Origin: Chlorokybus atmophyticus
Lineage: Eukaryota > Streptophyta > Chlorokybophyceae > Chlorokybales > Chlorokybaceae
DNA length: 64,000 nucleotides
Reading direction: 5' to 3'
NCBI GenBank assembly: GCA_009103225.1
Contig: RHPI01001507.1
Location: 135,647-199,646 of the forward strand
Both the position numbers and the translations under genes were made by a program. Positions 42,951-53,981 of this stretch are shown piece by piece (the stretch's first letter is position 1; every line of letters begins with the position of its first letter). The notes under the pieces are model-generated. The model worked only from the letters and a program-made list of their open reading frames with translations, did not search any database and was not told the origin of the DNA.

Positions 42951-45714
42951 CACGCATAAAGCAAAAGAAAAACTTCAAGCAAGCGTTCACAACCTCTGAC
43001 GACATCCACTCGTTGAAAGCGTTGGCAATGCTACATGCTGAAAGGTAACAAATCATAAGATTAATTGCTTACAACACAAGACCTTCGCTACCGTACAACA
43101 TTGTGATGCATGCACACTTAGCACAGTCAGCAACCCATCACCCGCAGCGGGTGCTGATGACTAGTTTCAAGTGTGCACCCATAAGTTTTTGTGTTGCCTG
43201 CATTGAGGTGTACTGCAACCAACTGAGCTGCCGACTGCCGATGCGTGTACAAAGAGTTGTAGCAACGAAGTGCAACAAGGCTGGTTGTGGCAGCTCTCGC
43301 GAGCGTGGGACAACAGTAAAGCTGCTTTTCAACATACAATCAAGTCAGCAAGTCATCAGTATATGCTTGGGAGATGTCCAGCAAGTTCCATAAAATGTTA
43401 CCCGAGCAGCTGTCAGCGCCGTGTAACTAGCAGTGTGCTGATGACAGTGTAACAACTAGTGACAACATGGTCACATTCGCATGTACACACAACCACGAGG
43501 TGAGAGAGAAATCTATAGTTTTAATTCGCAGTGTTTTGCGCAGCTGAATATTAAACAATAAACAGTGGCAACTCCGCTGCACCTGAAAGAAGCAGTGGGT
43601 TGGCAAATATGCTTCTCACATGCTAAGCTTTGCTGGCATGCAGAGGATGCGGTGCTGACACTTGTGTGCTTGGGCATAGGCAGCTTACGCACAGCAGAGA
43701 GGGTATGGATCTGTAACACCAGCTATTGCTGCCCAACAATGCCAGTAAGAGGATGGTGCTACTTGGCAGTTATGCTGCTGCGGCTTCAGCCCGCACCACA
43801 CTCAGCGCAAGCTGCTTTTCTGAAGGCCACGTTAATCGTGACAGCTGCTCCCAGGCGGCAGCATGCTTAACGCTGCCTCCCACACCATCCTACACAAACT
43901 GCAGCCGTAACCACCGCCGTCGCCCACATCAATGCCCCGAACAACGGCATTGACACGAATAGCAAGTTTGCAAGTTATTGTTATTAGGGACCTCACTTAA
44001 GTCACGCACTCCCGCGCGGGAGCGCATGACCAAACCGAGGTCCCCTACTATAAGTGTCGGTATCGAATCCGCTTTGCTAGCATGGGTAGGCGTGTTTGCT
44101 GTTAAGTCACGGATGGGTGGTGTGTTTGGCGGTCGCGCTACGATTATGAGTCGTCGTATTATGGTCTTGCGGATCAACGGAGTTGCTGCCGCTAACCGGC
44201 TGTTTTGGTTTTTTCAACAGAATGCATACTTGTGATAAACTGTGTAGGCGTTCGTCGGTTAGGTTCCGTATAACCGGCTTTTGTGATGTGGGTGATGGGC
44301 GCCGCAGGCGGGCGCTGACGGTACCAATAGCTTTGCATGGTGTGTTGGGTAACGGGGTAAGCGTAAGTGGTCTGGTTGAGGCTGCCACCGCCGGCGGCGG
44401 CAAGGCAGGAAGGCGGTGGTGGAGCATCGCTGGCATTGTTTTTGCGCTTTGAGCAAGCAACCGTGTTGTAGTGGCTGCTGTTGTCGATAACGCAGTCCCT
44501 ACTCGAGCCGCCTTCGTGGCCCCTTGTTGCTGTTGTTGGCGGCGGTGTTGTGGGCTGCCATGGCGGTGGTGGGAAGCAAGCATGCCGGCCGCGTCGGTGC
44601 GCGTGTTTTGGGTGACACGGGTGTGGCCAGCGGGGCGGGCGATAGCATGAGCTCCGCGGGCATGCAGGGTTTGCCTTAACAAGACAGCAGGCCAGGCAAC
44701 CCCACTTAGTGGCATAGCATCAACCCGTGCTGCTGTCACTGTCGGCCGTGCTTGTGCACAGCTTCGGTTAGCGCACGTGCAAAGCTCACAAGCTGCAGGT
44801 GTAACACACGTGTTTGTAAGGATGTATTTGGCAAAACAACACGTGACACATGCAGCACAAGACATGCGTGTAACCTGCATATCTTGTGCTGCACGCGTCG
44901 CATAGTAATAGCACAGCTAATTATTGAGCTTTTGTTTGCCAATTCTACCTGCGCACGAGTAGCTCTTGCAGACTTTACACTTGCATGCAAGTCCTTATCG
45001 TGTCGCTTAACACGCTGCGGCCTATGCTGCTGTAACACGATGTGCTGCATTGCATCCATTGCATGTGCTGTCTGGTACATATGTCGCCTCCTCATAAACT
45101 TGTGTGCTCCTGAAGTAGGCCACCTGACAGGCTTCGCGCATTGGTTGATTGAAAGCGCTAGTGCCGCAACCAACCACAATTTGCTCACACGTGCGTTCTG
45201 CAGCACTCTCACGCACTGTTTGTATTAGATTAGCTGGCTTGCTGCGCTACCACTGGGTGAAGCTCATCATCTACATTCAATTTCCATTTCGGGGGCAACC
45301 TATCTCATTCAACACTTGCCACGCAGCATATGAAAGGTTTATGCTGATAAGGCCCAACAAGCAAATACCAGCCTATCTGTCACAAGTTTCCTTGTCACTC
45401 ACTGCGTGTGGCTTGCCAATCGAGTTGATAATGACTGTTTGGCAGTGCAAGCCCCGGCATTCAATCATGCACACTTGGCCCAGAAATTGCCACAGTCAGG
45501 TCACAATATTGCGGTCGTACCACTCTATATTAAAGTGAGCTACGGCACTGTCATACAATACGTCTCGTGCTGCTCGTGCGCATCGTGATTAGTGTCAGCA
45601 CGGTTCACAAAAGAAAGCTTCATGCCGAGGCTCAGACAGTATACCAACGTAGCAGTAACAATCTGACATCACATGTAGCTCAACTCAAGGCTCATGACGA
45701 GAGCAATGCGATGA
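42951..45714. other. Intergenic, no gene recognised
   Basis: Composition returns to balanced. Several open frames exist, including 257 codons at 44107-44880 (minus) and two overlapping 158-codon frames on opposite strands at 44736-45228. All are Ala/Arg/Thr/Cys-rich without domains, and I do not support them as genes. The gypsy-2 target duplication begins at 45710. Confidence 0.35.
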
Positions 45715-46356
45715 TGTAACGATGCTCGTGCTCACATACACAGCACACAAGTCATACAACACATGTGTGCAGCTGAGCACAATCTTCACACCGGAACCTT
45801 GCCTTCACTCGCGCACGCACGCACGCGTCGAGCGCGCACACGCACACGAACACTACTACTTCTCACGCCAAGCAAGAACGCAGCAGTGTGCCTTGGACCA
45901 CAACTCCCTCAAGCATGCACCAGCATACTCACAGCAGAGAGCAGAAAACAAAGTTGGTTGCATTACACAGGGTTTTTCTATTTATACAAGCACTAGAAAA
46001 AAATAGCCTAATTAACAGGCATTTCATTATTTACTACCAAATCTAAAGGCAGGTCCAAGTGCAGGCTCCCCGCCACGCGCGTTGGGCCTTCGGCGGCTGT
46101 GTGACTGTGCAGTCCGCGTCACCTGGCACTGCACAGCGCGTGTCCAGTCAGCGGCTGTGTCACAACCGCGTGGCAGGTGGGTCACGTCGCTGAATTAGCT
46201 GCTGTCGAGCAGGTCGCATGCGAGTCGCGCGCGGCAGCAGGGGCAGGCGCCACATGGGCTTAATAAAGCTCATAAAAGCCCTCATCAAGCCAGCAAAAAA
46301 GGCAAAATAAGTACTTTATGTACAATAAAATACAAAAAATGCCCCAGGCTGTTACA
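45715..46356 (-). repeat. gypsy-2 3' LTR
   Basis: On the minus strand it begins TGTAACAGCCTGGGGCA and ends GCATCGTTACA. A TATA box (TATAAATAG on the minus strand) lies near 45977-45985. Confidence 0.95.
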
Positions 46357-49300
46357 CCCCTTCCCTCCCGGGGGAGCTTCGTCCTCGAAGCTGACGACTG
46401 CCTCCTCTGGTCTTGTAGTCTTGCAAGACCTGTTTGGCATTGGTAAAGCTCTCCTCGGGCTCGTATGTCGCCTCGTGCATTGGATAGCCACGCCACTTCA
46501 CCAAATACTTGCGCACGCCTCGGATCAGCTTGTCCGTGACAATTGCTTCCACTTCCCACTCAGCCTCACCTTCACGAACCACATCTGGAGGCGGACGAGC
46601 TGGTGGCTCCCCTCGATAACCTTTAAGAAGCGAGACATGAAAAACAGGGTGCACATGCATGGTATTGGGCAGCTCCAGCTTGTAGGCCACCTTCGAGATG
46701 ACCTTGATCACTTTAAAGGGCCCAAACCATCGCTCACTCAGCTTGCGCACCCCCGTGACCAGCTGCACATGCTTGGTTGAAAGCATTACAAGGTCACCCT
46801 CCTCGAACACAACATCCTTGCGACGCGCATCGGCGTATTGCTTTTGCCGGTTTTGCGCCACACGCAAAGCCTCTCGAGCTGCCTTGGTAATGTCGGCACA
46901 CCTGTCAAGAAAGCCGTCCACGGCCTCCACATCTGAACTTTGCATGCTAGGCACCCACGCCGTCAATGGCGTCAATGGATGTTGCCCATAGTTCATAAGG
47001 AAAGGTGTCACGCCCGTGCTTGCACTCTTGTGGTTGTTAATGGTGAACTCAATCAGCTCCAGCATGTCTCCCCAATTGTCTTGGCGGCTGTTCACATAGC
47101 ACCGTAGCATGTCTTCGATGACGCGGTTGGCGCGCTCCGTTTGGCCGTCCGTTTCAGGGTGGTACGCGGTGCTGAACTTCAAGCTCGTGCCTAGAGTTGC
47201 GTGGAGAGCTCTCCAAAAGTTGCCAGTAAACCGCGGGTCTCTATCACTGATAATGCTTCTTGGAAGGCCATGAGAGCGCACCACATGCTTGATGAACAAC
47301 TTGGCAGCCTCGGGAGCTGTGCAAGTCTCCGTACATGGCGCCAATCGCACCATTTTGCTAGTCTTGTCCACAAACACCAAGATAGCATCATGCCCTTCAC
47401 GTGTCCGTNTAAGATAGCATCATGCCCTTCACGTGTCCGTGGCAGCCCCGTGATGAAGTCAAGAGTAACTTGCTCCCACTTCGTCAAAGGTATCGGCAAT
47501 GGTTGGAGCAGCCCACTGGCGCGTTGATTGCTCGCCTTCACCCTTTGACAAGTGTCGCACAATGCCACATAGTCCTTAACGTCACGATGCATCTCCGACC
47601 AGAAAAATTTCTGTTTCAACAAGGCTAGTGTCCGTTCCAGCCCTTGATGACCAGCCATTGGCACATCATGCGCTTCCTTCATCAATGCCACGCGCATGTG
47701 CGCAATGTTGGGTATGTACATGCGATCGCCATGCCATAGCAGCCCGTCCTTCAATGCCCAAAGGCCGCTATGTTCAGTCCCATTCTCCAACGCCTCAATG
47801 GTCTTCTCCCCCACCGCGTCCTCATGCAATAAGGCACGGATCTGGTCAAGCCACTTGGGCTGCACTTGCACCACCGTTTCAAGCGCGTTGAGTTGACGGC
47901 TTAATGCGTCCGCAACCTTATTTGAAGAGCCCGGCTTGTACTTCACTTCAAAGTCGAAGAGTTGGAAGAACTCGAGCCAACGAGCTTGCCGCCGTGAGAG
48001 GTGAGGCTGCGTTTGAAGGTACCTTAATGGCGAGTGGTCCGTCTCAAGTGTGAACCGCTTGCCTTCAAGGAAACAACGCCATTGCCGTAGCGCTAGCACC
48101 TGCGCCAGCAATTCCTTCTCATGAACGGGGTAGTTGAGCTCAGCCCCGCTCATCTTCTTGCTGAAATAGGCCACCGGTTGCAAGCCGTTGCCGTGATCCT
48201 GCTGCAAAACAGCCCCAATAGCCTTGTCGGACGCATCACACGCCACCACAAAGGGCAATTGCATGTTGGGATGCAGCAGCACGGGAGCCGATGTCAGGGC
48301 CTCTTTCAAGTCGGAAAATGCCTTTGTTGCAGCCTCCGACCAGCTCCAAGCCACCCCCTTCCTCAACAATGCCGTCAATGGTGCCGCCAAGTGCGAAAAG
48401 CCCTTTACAAACTTACGATAGTAGCCGGCAAGCCCTAGGAACGACATGACACCCTTCACGTCCTTCGGGGCAGCCCAATCGCGCACCGCGGCAAGCTTGC
48501 TTGGATCTGCCTTGATTCCTTGCTTGGATACAATGTGGCCAAGGTATTCTACCTCTTCAAGCAAGAAGCGGCACTTGTTGAGCTGAGCAAACAACTTGTG
48601 TGTACGTAAACGCTGCATCACCTCGTGTAGCAATGCCACGTGCTCTCTCTTGCTCTTTGTGTACACAAGGATGTCGTCGAGGTACACTAGCACGCCCTTG
48701 CCAATCAGATCAGCAAAGACCTCATTCATCAAGGTTTGAAAGGTTGCCGGAGCATTTGTCATGCCAAAGGACATCACCAACCACTCATAGTGGCCATAGC
48801 GAGTGTTGAAAGCCGTCTTCTCAACGTCTTCGGGCGCAACACGGATCTGATGGTAGCCACCAGCTAGGTCCAAGCTTGAGAAGAACTCAGCACCCTCGAG
48901 CTGCTCCAACAACTCATCAATGCGTGGCAAAGGGAACACATTCTTCTTGGTGATGTTGTTGAGTGGCCGATAGTCGATGCACATGCGCAAGGCTCCGCTC
49001 TTCTTACGTACAAATAGGATAGGTGCACCGTAAGGAGACTTGCTGTGCCTGATGTACCCACGTTGTAGAAGGTCCTCGACTTGGCTCCTCGCCTCTTCGA
49101 GTTCAGCCGGAGACAACTTGTACACCGGTCGGTACGGCGGCTTGTGCACGCCCTCTATCAGTTCCACACGGTGATCAACACTTCGCGTGGGTGGCAGACC
49201 AGCTGGTAGCCCATCCACCATGACGTCTTTGAACTCTTCAAGCAACCTCTGCACCTCGGGGTCCTTCGAACTCTCCGAACCAGTGCCGACCAGCTCCAAG

Positions 49301-50070
49301 TCCGACTTGGGAGGTGTCTCACGCACCATGCACAGCCATGCATCCTTCACATTGTTCCCGGACCAGATCTGCTCCATCTTGGTCTTAGAAACTTGTGACA
49401 CCAGCTCTGGAACCCCTCCCCTTGAGCTAGAAGCATGTTGTGGTGCAGCTTGCTGGCGCGCCGTCGTGTCGTGCGCGTCACGCGCATGCAGCACATTGCT
49501 AGCAGCCTCGACGCAGCTCACACGCTCTTGAACCACACACGCGCCTTGCATTGAAGCATTGAAGCACATCAAAACCTCACCACCAGCTTCCGGGGTAGTG
49601 AGCACCCGCTTCCTCCAATCAATGGCGGGGTTATGTGACCAAAGCCAAGGCAGCCCCAAAATGCCATCAAAGCCGTTGTTCAGCTCGATGCAGCCAAAGC
49701 GTAGGCGATCCTTCATCATCCCCACGTGCATTTCAAGCTCTTTGCTTTGCTTGGAAGCTCCTCCTGCTGGCGCATAGCCGTCCGCTAGAGCCACCGAGCC
49801 GGCATTTGCCCATGACAACCACTTGTGCCGACGCGCAACCTCACGACTCATGAAATTGCTGTTCGCGCCGCAATCCACCAGCATCTTGCACTCCATCCAT
49901 GGCCCATTGCCCTCACGGATCAGAGCCATGACTCCCAACAGCTGCCTCGCCTTGTCGGGCACTCGAACCATACCGCTTTGCGTTGCCGTTGCGCACATGC
50001 CGCCAACCGTCAACAACGCTTCCACGCCAGCCGCTGGACATTCGACATCATAGTGAGGCTGCATCACCAC
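46352..50070 (-). CDS. gypsy-2 Pol: protease, RT, RNase H, integrase, chromodomain
   Basis: This is the element's polyprotein for reverse transcription and integration. Visible in order: aspartic protease (MLVDCGANSNFM, with Cys in place of the usual Ser/Thr after the catalytic Asp), RT (RMCIDYRPLN, YLDDILVY), RNase H (VACDASDKAIGAVLQQD), integrase zinc region (HDVPMAGHQGLERTL, CDTCQRVK) and DDE core (SDRDPRF, TDGQTERANR), and a chromodomain (YLVKWRGYPMHEATYEP). The frame is interrupted at 47409 by an N inside a 32-base insertion (30 duplicated bases plus two). Without those 32 bases the span is exactly 1229 codons including the stop, so the break is probably an assembly fault. Pol lies -1 relative to Gag, as in gypsy-1. 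The TAA stop is made by the LTR boundary. Confidence 0.92.
46357..46370 (-). other. gypsy-2 polypurine tract
   Basis: CGGGAGGGAAGGGG on the minus strand lies directly before the 3' LTR. Confidence 0.8.
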
Positions 50071-50090
50071 CCCAACAGGAGCCTCTCCAG

Positions 50091-51137
50091 CTACCGAGGT
50101 GAGCCGTTTCCCGGCTGCAACATCTCCTCCTCCACCATGTTCACGCGTCCACCGCTGCGAGCGTTGCGGGCATGTGCAGCAGACTTTGCCTTATAGATAG
50201 GGCAGTTGGAGCGCACGTGATCAGCAGAAGAGCACTCCCAGCACTTCCGAACAGCCTTGGCAGCCTCCCGACCCTTTGGGGCCTTCATAGCAACATGGAG
50301 CGCACCCAATTCCATTGGAGTTGGTCCCAAGCCAGCCCCCTGAGTTGCTGCAGCTCCCGAACCAGCCCCAACAGATGCGTATGAGCGATACGAACCTCCA
50401 CGGAAGTGATTGTAATGTCCACGATCAGTGTTTTTGGCAGCCCCCTTGAAGTACAACACGTCCGTGCGCTCAGCAATGCGAATGGCCTCCGCGAGAGTCT
50501 TGGCGTCACGAAGCTCAACTTCCTTGTGACAAAGAGTCTTCAACCCGCGCGTGTAGCGGTCCTGCTGCTCCTCCTCAGTCATGTTCGGTACAGAGAGCAC
50601 AAGACGCTGAAACGCAGAGGTATAGGCCATCACGGACTGCGTTTGCACAAGCGTAGAGAGCTGGTCGCGTGCCGTCTTCACACTCTCCACCGGTACGAAC
50701 TGTTTCTTCACCTCAGCAGCCAGCTCAGCCACGGTAGTGAAAGGAACCTCAAGACCAGCTTCCACACGAGCACAACGATGACGCCACCACACAAGTGCAG
50801 CTCCCTCAAAGAAAGTAGCAGCCACATCGACACGGAGATGTATAGGTACCTCGGTGAGCTTTAACCATGTCGAAACGGCAAACACCCATTCCTCCACACA
50901 GTCACCGTCCCTCTGACCCTTGAATGGCTTTGGTTTTGGTAGCTTCACATGACGAGAGGCTGATGGGGCAACCACAGGAGCTGTAACGGGCGTGGACGCG
51001 CGCGCTTGCGCCATGGCTTGTTGAAATTGTGCCACTTGAGCTTGGGCAGATGCTTGGACACGTTGCAGCTCCTCATGAGCAGCTACCAGCACTTGCTGAA
51101 GCTCCACAACACGTGCATCATCCATGGTAGCGTCCAT
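50091..51137 (-). CDS. gypsy-2 Gag
   Basis: A 348-aa capsid/nucleocapsid protein. It starts MDATMDDARVVELQ with an Ala/Gln-rich coiled coil, followed by the Gag core (FKGQRDGDCVEEWVFAVSTW, WWRHRCARVE) and a single zinc knuckle CWECSSADHVRSNC (CX2CX4HX4C) near the C-terminus. It aligns with gypsy-1 Gag along its length. The ATG at 51137 is the first in the frame, about 75 bases after the primer site. Pol begins 20 bases after the Gag stop in a different frame. Confidence 0.92.
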   Translation of the reverse strand: MDATMDDARVVELQQVLVAAHEELQRVQASAQAQVAQFQQAMAQARASTPVTAPVVAPSASRHVKLPKPKPFKGQRDGDCVEEWVFAVSTWLKLTEVPIHLRVDVAATFFEGAALVWWRHRCARVEAGLEVPFTTVAELAAEVKKQFVPVESVKTARDQLSTLVQTQSVMAYTSAFQRLVLSVPNMTEEEQQDRYTRGLKTLCHKEVELRDAKTLAEAIRIAERTDVLYFKGAAKNTDRGHYNHFRGGSYRSYASVGAGSGAAATQGAGLGPTPMELGALHVAMKAPKGREAAKAVRKCWECSSADHVRSNCPIYKAKSAAHARNARSGGRVNMVEEEMLQPGNGSPR

Positions 51138-51211
51138 AAACAGAAAAATACCTCACACACCAAAGAGATAGTTAATATCCCCTTAAAACAAGAAACCCAA
51201 CCCCTCCAAGG

Positions 51212-51223
51212 GCTCCGATACCA
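51212..51223 (-). other. gypsy-2 primer-binding site
   Basis: On the minus strand TGGTATCGGAGC follows the 5' LTR after one base. It is the same initiator-tRNA-Met-like sequence as in gypsy-1. Confidence 0.85.
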
Positions 51224-51224
51224 C

Positions 51225-51866
51225 TGTAACGATGCTCGTGCTCACATACACAGCACACAAGTCATACAACACATGTGTGCAGCTGAGCACAATCTTCACA
51301 CCGGAACCTTGCCTTCACTCGCGCACGCACGCACGCGTCGAGCGCGCCCACGCACACGAACACTACTACTTCTCACGCCAAGCAAGAACGCAGCAGTGTG
51401 CCTTGGACCACAACTCCCTCAAGCATGCACCAGCATACTCACAGCAGAGAGCAGAAAACAAAGTTGGTTGCATTACACAGGGTTTTTCTATTTATACAAG
51501 CACTAGGAAGAAATAGCCTAATTAACAGGCATTTCATTATTTACTACCAAATCTAAAGGCAGGTCCAAGTGCAGGCTCCCCGCCACGCGCGTTGGGCCTT
51601 CGGCGGCTGTGTGACTGTGCGGTCCGCGTCACCTGGCACTGCACAGCGCGTGTCCAGTCAGCGGCTGTGTCACAACCGCGTGGCAGGTGGGTCACGTCGC
51701 TGAATTAGCTGCTGTCGAGCAGGTCGCAGGCGAGTCGCGCGCGGCAGCAGGGGCAGGCGCCACATGGGCTTAATAAAGCTCATAAAAGCCCTCATCAAGC
51801 CAGCAAAAAAGGCAAAATAAGTACTTTATGTACAATAAAATACAAAAAATGCCCCAGGCTGTTACA
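51225..51866 (-). repeat. gypsy-2 5' LTR
   Basis: Same length and ends as the copy at 45715-46356, with the TATA box near 51487-51495. It is followed by the GATGA target duplication. Confidence 0.95.
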
Positions 51867-51878
51867 GATGAGCTGTGG

Positions 51879-52411
51879 TGTCACATCCCACTCAACCACA
51901 AAAGACTTGGTGCTTTTATAGTTGATTTGTGGTAAGTTAATGTACCTTCACGTTACATTCCCCCCAACTTAAGAATGCTGACGTCCACGGCAGCTGGCTC
52001 GCATCGAATGGGGAATCATCCCAGGGGTCTAATCAGAGTCGATCACCGGCCCCACCGGCCAAGAATCGGCCAATTTAGGCCCATAACGGTCAACGCGCGC
52101 ATAGCGCACCGCTGCCGGCCCCACAGGTCGCGTCTCCGCGATAGGCAGGTCGCGCCCTGCCGCGCCGATCTGAACTGGTCAGTTCGGCGCGATTGCCATT
52201 AGGCAAGTCGCGACCCATCGATGATGGTACTTATAAAGTGACCATTTGCAATGTTATTGGATCGAGAAAAACGACCGCGGAGTTCGTGTACAAGGCAAGA
52301 ATTGAACCCGGGTCTGAAGCTCCGATGACCAATGTCACAGCCCACTCGACCACAAAAGACCTGGTGCATTTATACTCGACTTGTGGTAATCTAATGTACG
52401 TTCCCGTTACA
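51879..52411 (-). mobile_element. TRIM-1 copy A: complete miniature LTR retrotransposon
   Basis: A 533-bp non-coding element with 79-bp terminal direct repeats (51879-51957 and 52333-52411) that start TGTAAC and end GTGACA on the minus strand. It has a perfect 5-bp target duplication TGTGG (51874-51878, 52412-52416), a primer site TTGGTCATCGGAGC at 52319-52332, and a purine run (AAGTTGGGGGGAA) before the 3' repeat. It is about 12 bases from the end of gypsy-2. The repeats differ at about 12 of 79 positions, so this copy is old. The repeat also contains TATAAAT (52368-52374). Confidence 0.88.
52299..52352 (-). promoter_or_regulatory. tRNA-like A box and B box across the TRIM-1 LTR/primer-site junction
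   Basis: On the minus strand TGGTCGAGTGG (52352-52342) fits the Pol III A-box consensus TRGCNNAGYNGG closely. GGTTCAATTC (52308-52299) is one base from the B box GGTTCGANTC. Start-to-start distance is 44 bases, the same as in real tRNA genes, and the primer-binding site lies between them. The flanks do not pair as a tRNA acceptor stem, so this is not a tRNA gene. Confidence 0.5.
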
Positions 52412-52416
52412 TGTGG

Positions 52417-53416
52417 TGTGAGACGTAAGGAAGTAAGGTAAGGCGTGAGACGTAAGGTTGTTGTTTTGTTGGCAGCATAAAGTTGGTATGACAATCATAA
52501 CAGGCCTCTAGTATTCCGCAACCTCATGGCGAGAGATATTTCAGAGTTTCTTAATGGCAACAGGAAACTTGAGAAGGCGCGTCACAAGTTCGACGGGGCG
52601 GTGCCGCTTGAGACCGGCAAATATCGAGGCGGACGTTGTGCTGGCGTGAGCGGGTGCTGGGCGTTGTCGTGGTGATGTGATGGCAGTGGGTTGAACGGCA
52701 GCAACAGCAAGACGACCACGGCGGGGTGACGTCGAGGGTGATGTGGTGTGTGGTGTGCTGAGCGTATGTTGTGGGATATGTGTGGTGTGATAGTACTCAC
52801 GCCTTAATTACACAGCTAGTGAGGAACGTGCCCTATGACGGTTTTGATGTACATTTGTAAGTACATGTTGGCTGATGTTGTGAATGCAATGGCACACCCA
52901 TATACAGCACAACTAAACAACTCGATTAGGGTAGGGGCATAAGCTGCACGTGCTCATAGCTTGGCGCAAGTATACAAGGGCAAGACAAGAGCACAAGCTC
53001 TTCAGACACCACCCAAAATGGCAAGTGAATCCGCAAGTGTGCCTGACCTTTGAAGAAGGGGTTGAGGGAGTGCAAAAACATGTGGACATCAGACTCGAGG
53101 ACTTGTACACACCTGCGGACAGCAATGCATGGTATGGACCACAGGTGAAGAGGGAATAGAGTAATTTCGTGCTCAGATTGATCAGCCTGCTGCAGACAGT
53201 CACGCATTCATGCACCAATCTATGCAGGAGTAAAAGGGGATGCGGGGTCATGGAAAATAGAGTGTGCCGGGGCCTACTTGGGGCCAAGAAGGGCAGCTAC
53301 ACTCTCATCCTTCTTTACCACCTCATGCCATGCCTTGCTTGCGTATAGGGGAGCAGGTAGAGGGTGAGGAGGGCTCGACGACAGAGGCGGGACCAGAAGA
53401 GGGGGGGGGGGGGGGG
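52417..53416. other. Intergenic DNA ending in a poly-G run
   Basis: No gene recognised. Repeated GTGAGACGTAAGG words occur at 52420-52455. The stretch ends with a G run at about 53400-53416 followed by an unknown base. Confidence 0.35.
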
Positions 53417-53417
53417 N

Positions 53418-53646
53418 CAGTCCCCTACGGGAATTGAACCTGAGACGTCAAGCTCCGTTACCATTGTAACAATTGGGGCCCGACCACTAGGCTATGGTTG
53501 TAAAAGACACTACCATGAGTGAGGTCTGTCACAATTTATCCCAATTCGTGACACCCATACCGCTCAACGTGCGCATAGCGCGCCGCTGCCGGCCCCACAG
53601 GTCGCATCGCAACAGGCAGGTTGCGTCCTGCCGCGCCGACTAAACG
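53418..53646. repeat. Exact 229-bp copy of 58758-58986, bordered by G runs and an N
   Basis: Every base matches the later segment at an offset of 5340. The copied segment includes the TRIM-2 primer-site end, a full TRIM-2 LTR and part of the TRIM-1 element into which that TRIM-2 had inserted. A poly-G run plus N lies on its left, and another G run (GGGGGGGGACC) on its right. It is probably an assembly or gap-filling artefact. Confidence 0.85.
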
Positions 53647-53878
53647 GGGGGGGACCATGTGGGGGAAGGGCCAAGTTGCTCAAGCTTGTAGCCGAAGCCA
53701 GAGCGGCACACTTTAAATTTACTGGCAGCGACCGTCATATTTATACGAAGTATTTGGGGTTGTGAGGATAGTGCGAGAGGGAGCGGGCTGCTTGTGTGTG
53801 CAAGTGAAGATCTTAAATTGCCTTGGTGATAGCTAGAGTGCTGGAGCTTAGGTAGGCGTTACATTGGTAACCGGAGCC
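53647..53878 (+). repeat. Partial LTR and primer site of a further retroelement
   Basis: The segment ends GGCGTTACA (to 53863) and is followed by TTGGTAACCGGAGCC (53864-53878), a variant initiator-tRNA-Met primer site. ATTTATAC near 53740 could be its TATA box. The left part of the LTR is lost in the poly-G/N region. It precedes the gag fragment at 53982. Confidence 0.5.
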
Positions 53879-53981
53879 AAGGCTAAGATTGTGGGAAACT
53901 CTTGGGTTCATTGGCCTATCAAGAGATTATCTGAAGTTATTTAATGGGCTTCTAATGTTGTTTTGCTTGTGCAAGGTACCA

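Larger units (their letters stand above)
45715..51866 (-). mobile_element. gypsy-2: nearly intact Ty3/gypsy chromovirus
   Basis: The LTRs are 642 bp each and differ at about five positions (0.8 percent). The target duplication is GATGA (45710-45714 and 51867-51871). Order on the minus strand: 5' LTR, initiator-tRNA-Met primer site, gag, pol with chromodomain, polypurine tract, 3' LTR. It is a different family from gypsy-1, though the pol proteins are clearly related. The only break in pol is at an N in the assembly (47409). Confidence 0.95.

Noticed and set aside
44107-45228. 257-aa and paired 158-aa open frames
   Set aside because: Frames overlap on both strands with Ala/Arg/Thr-rich composition, no motif and no splice or start context.
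52299-52352. A tRNA gene on the minus strand
   Set aside because: A and B boxes are present but the flanks do not form an acceptor stem or anticodon arm, and the segment lies within a defined TRIM with LTRs, primer site and target duplication.
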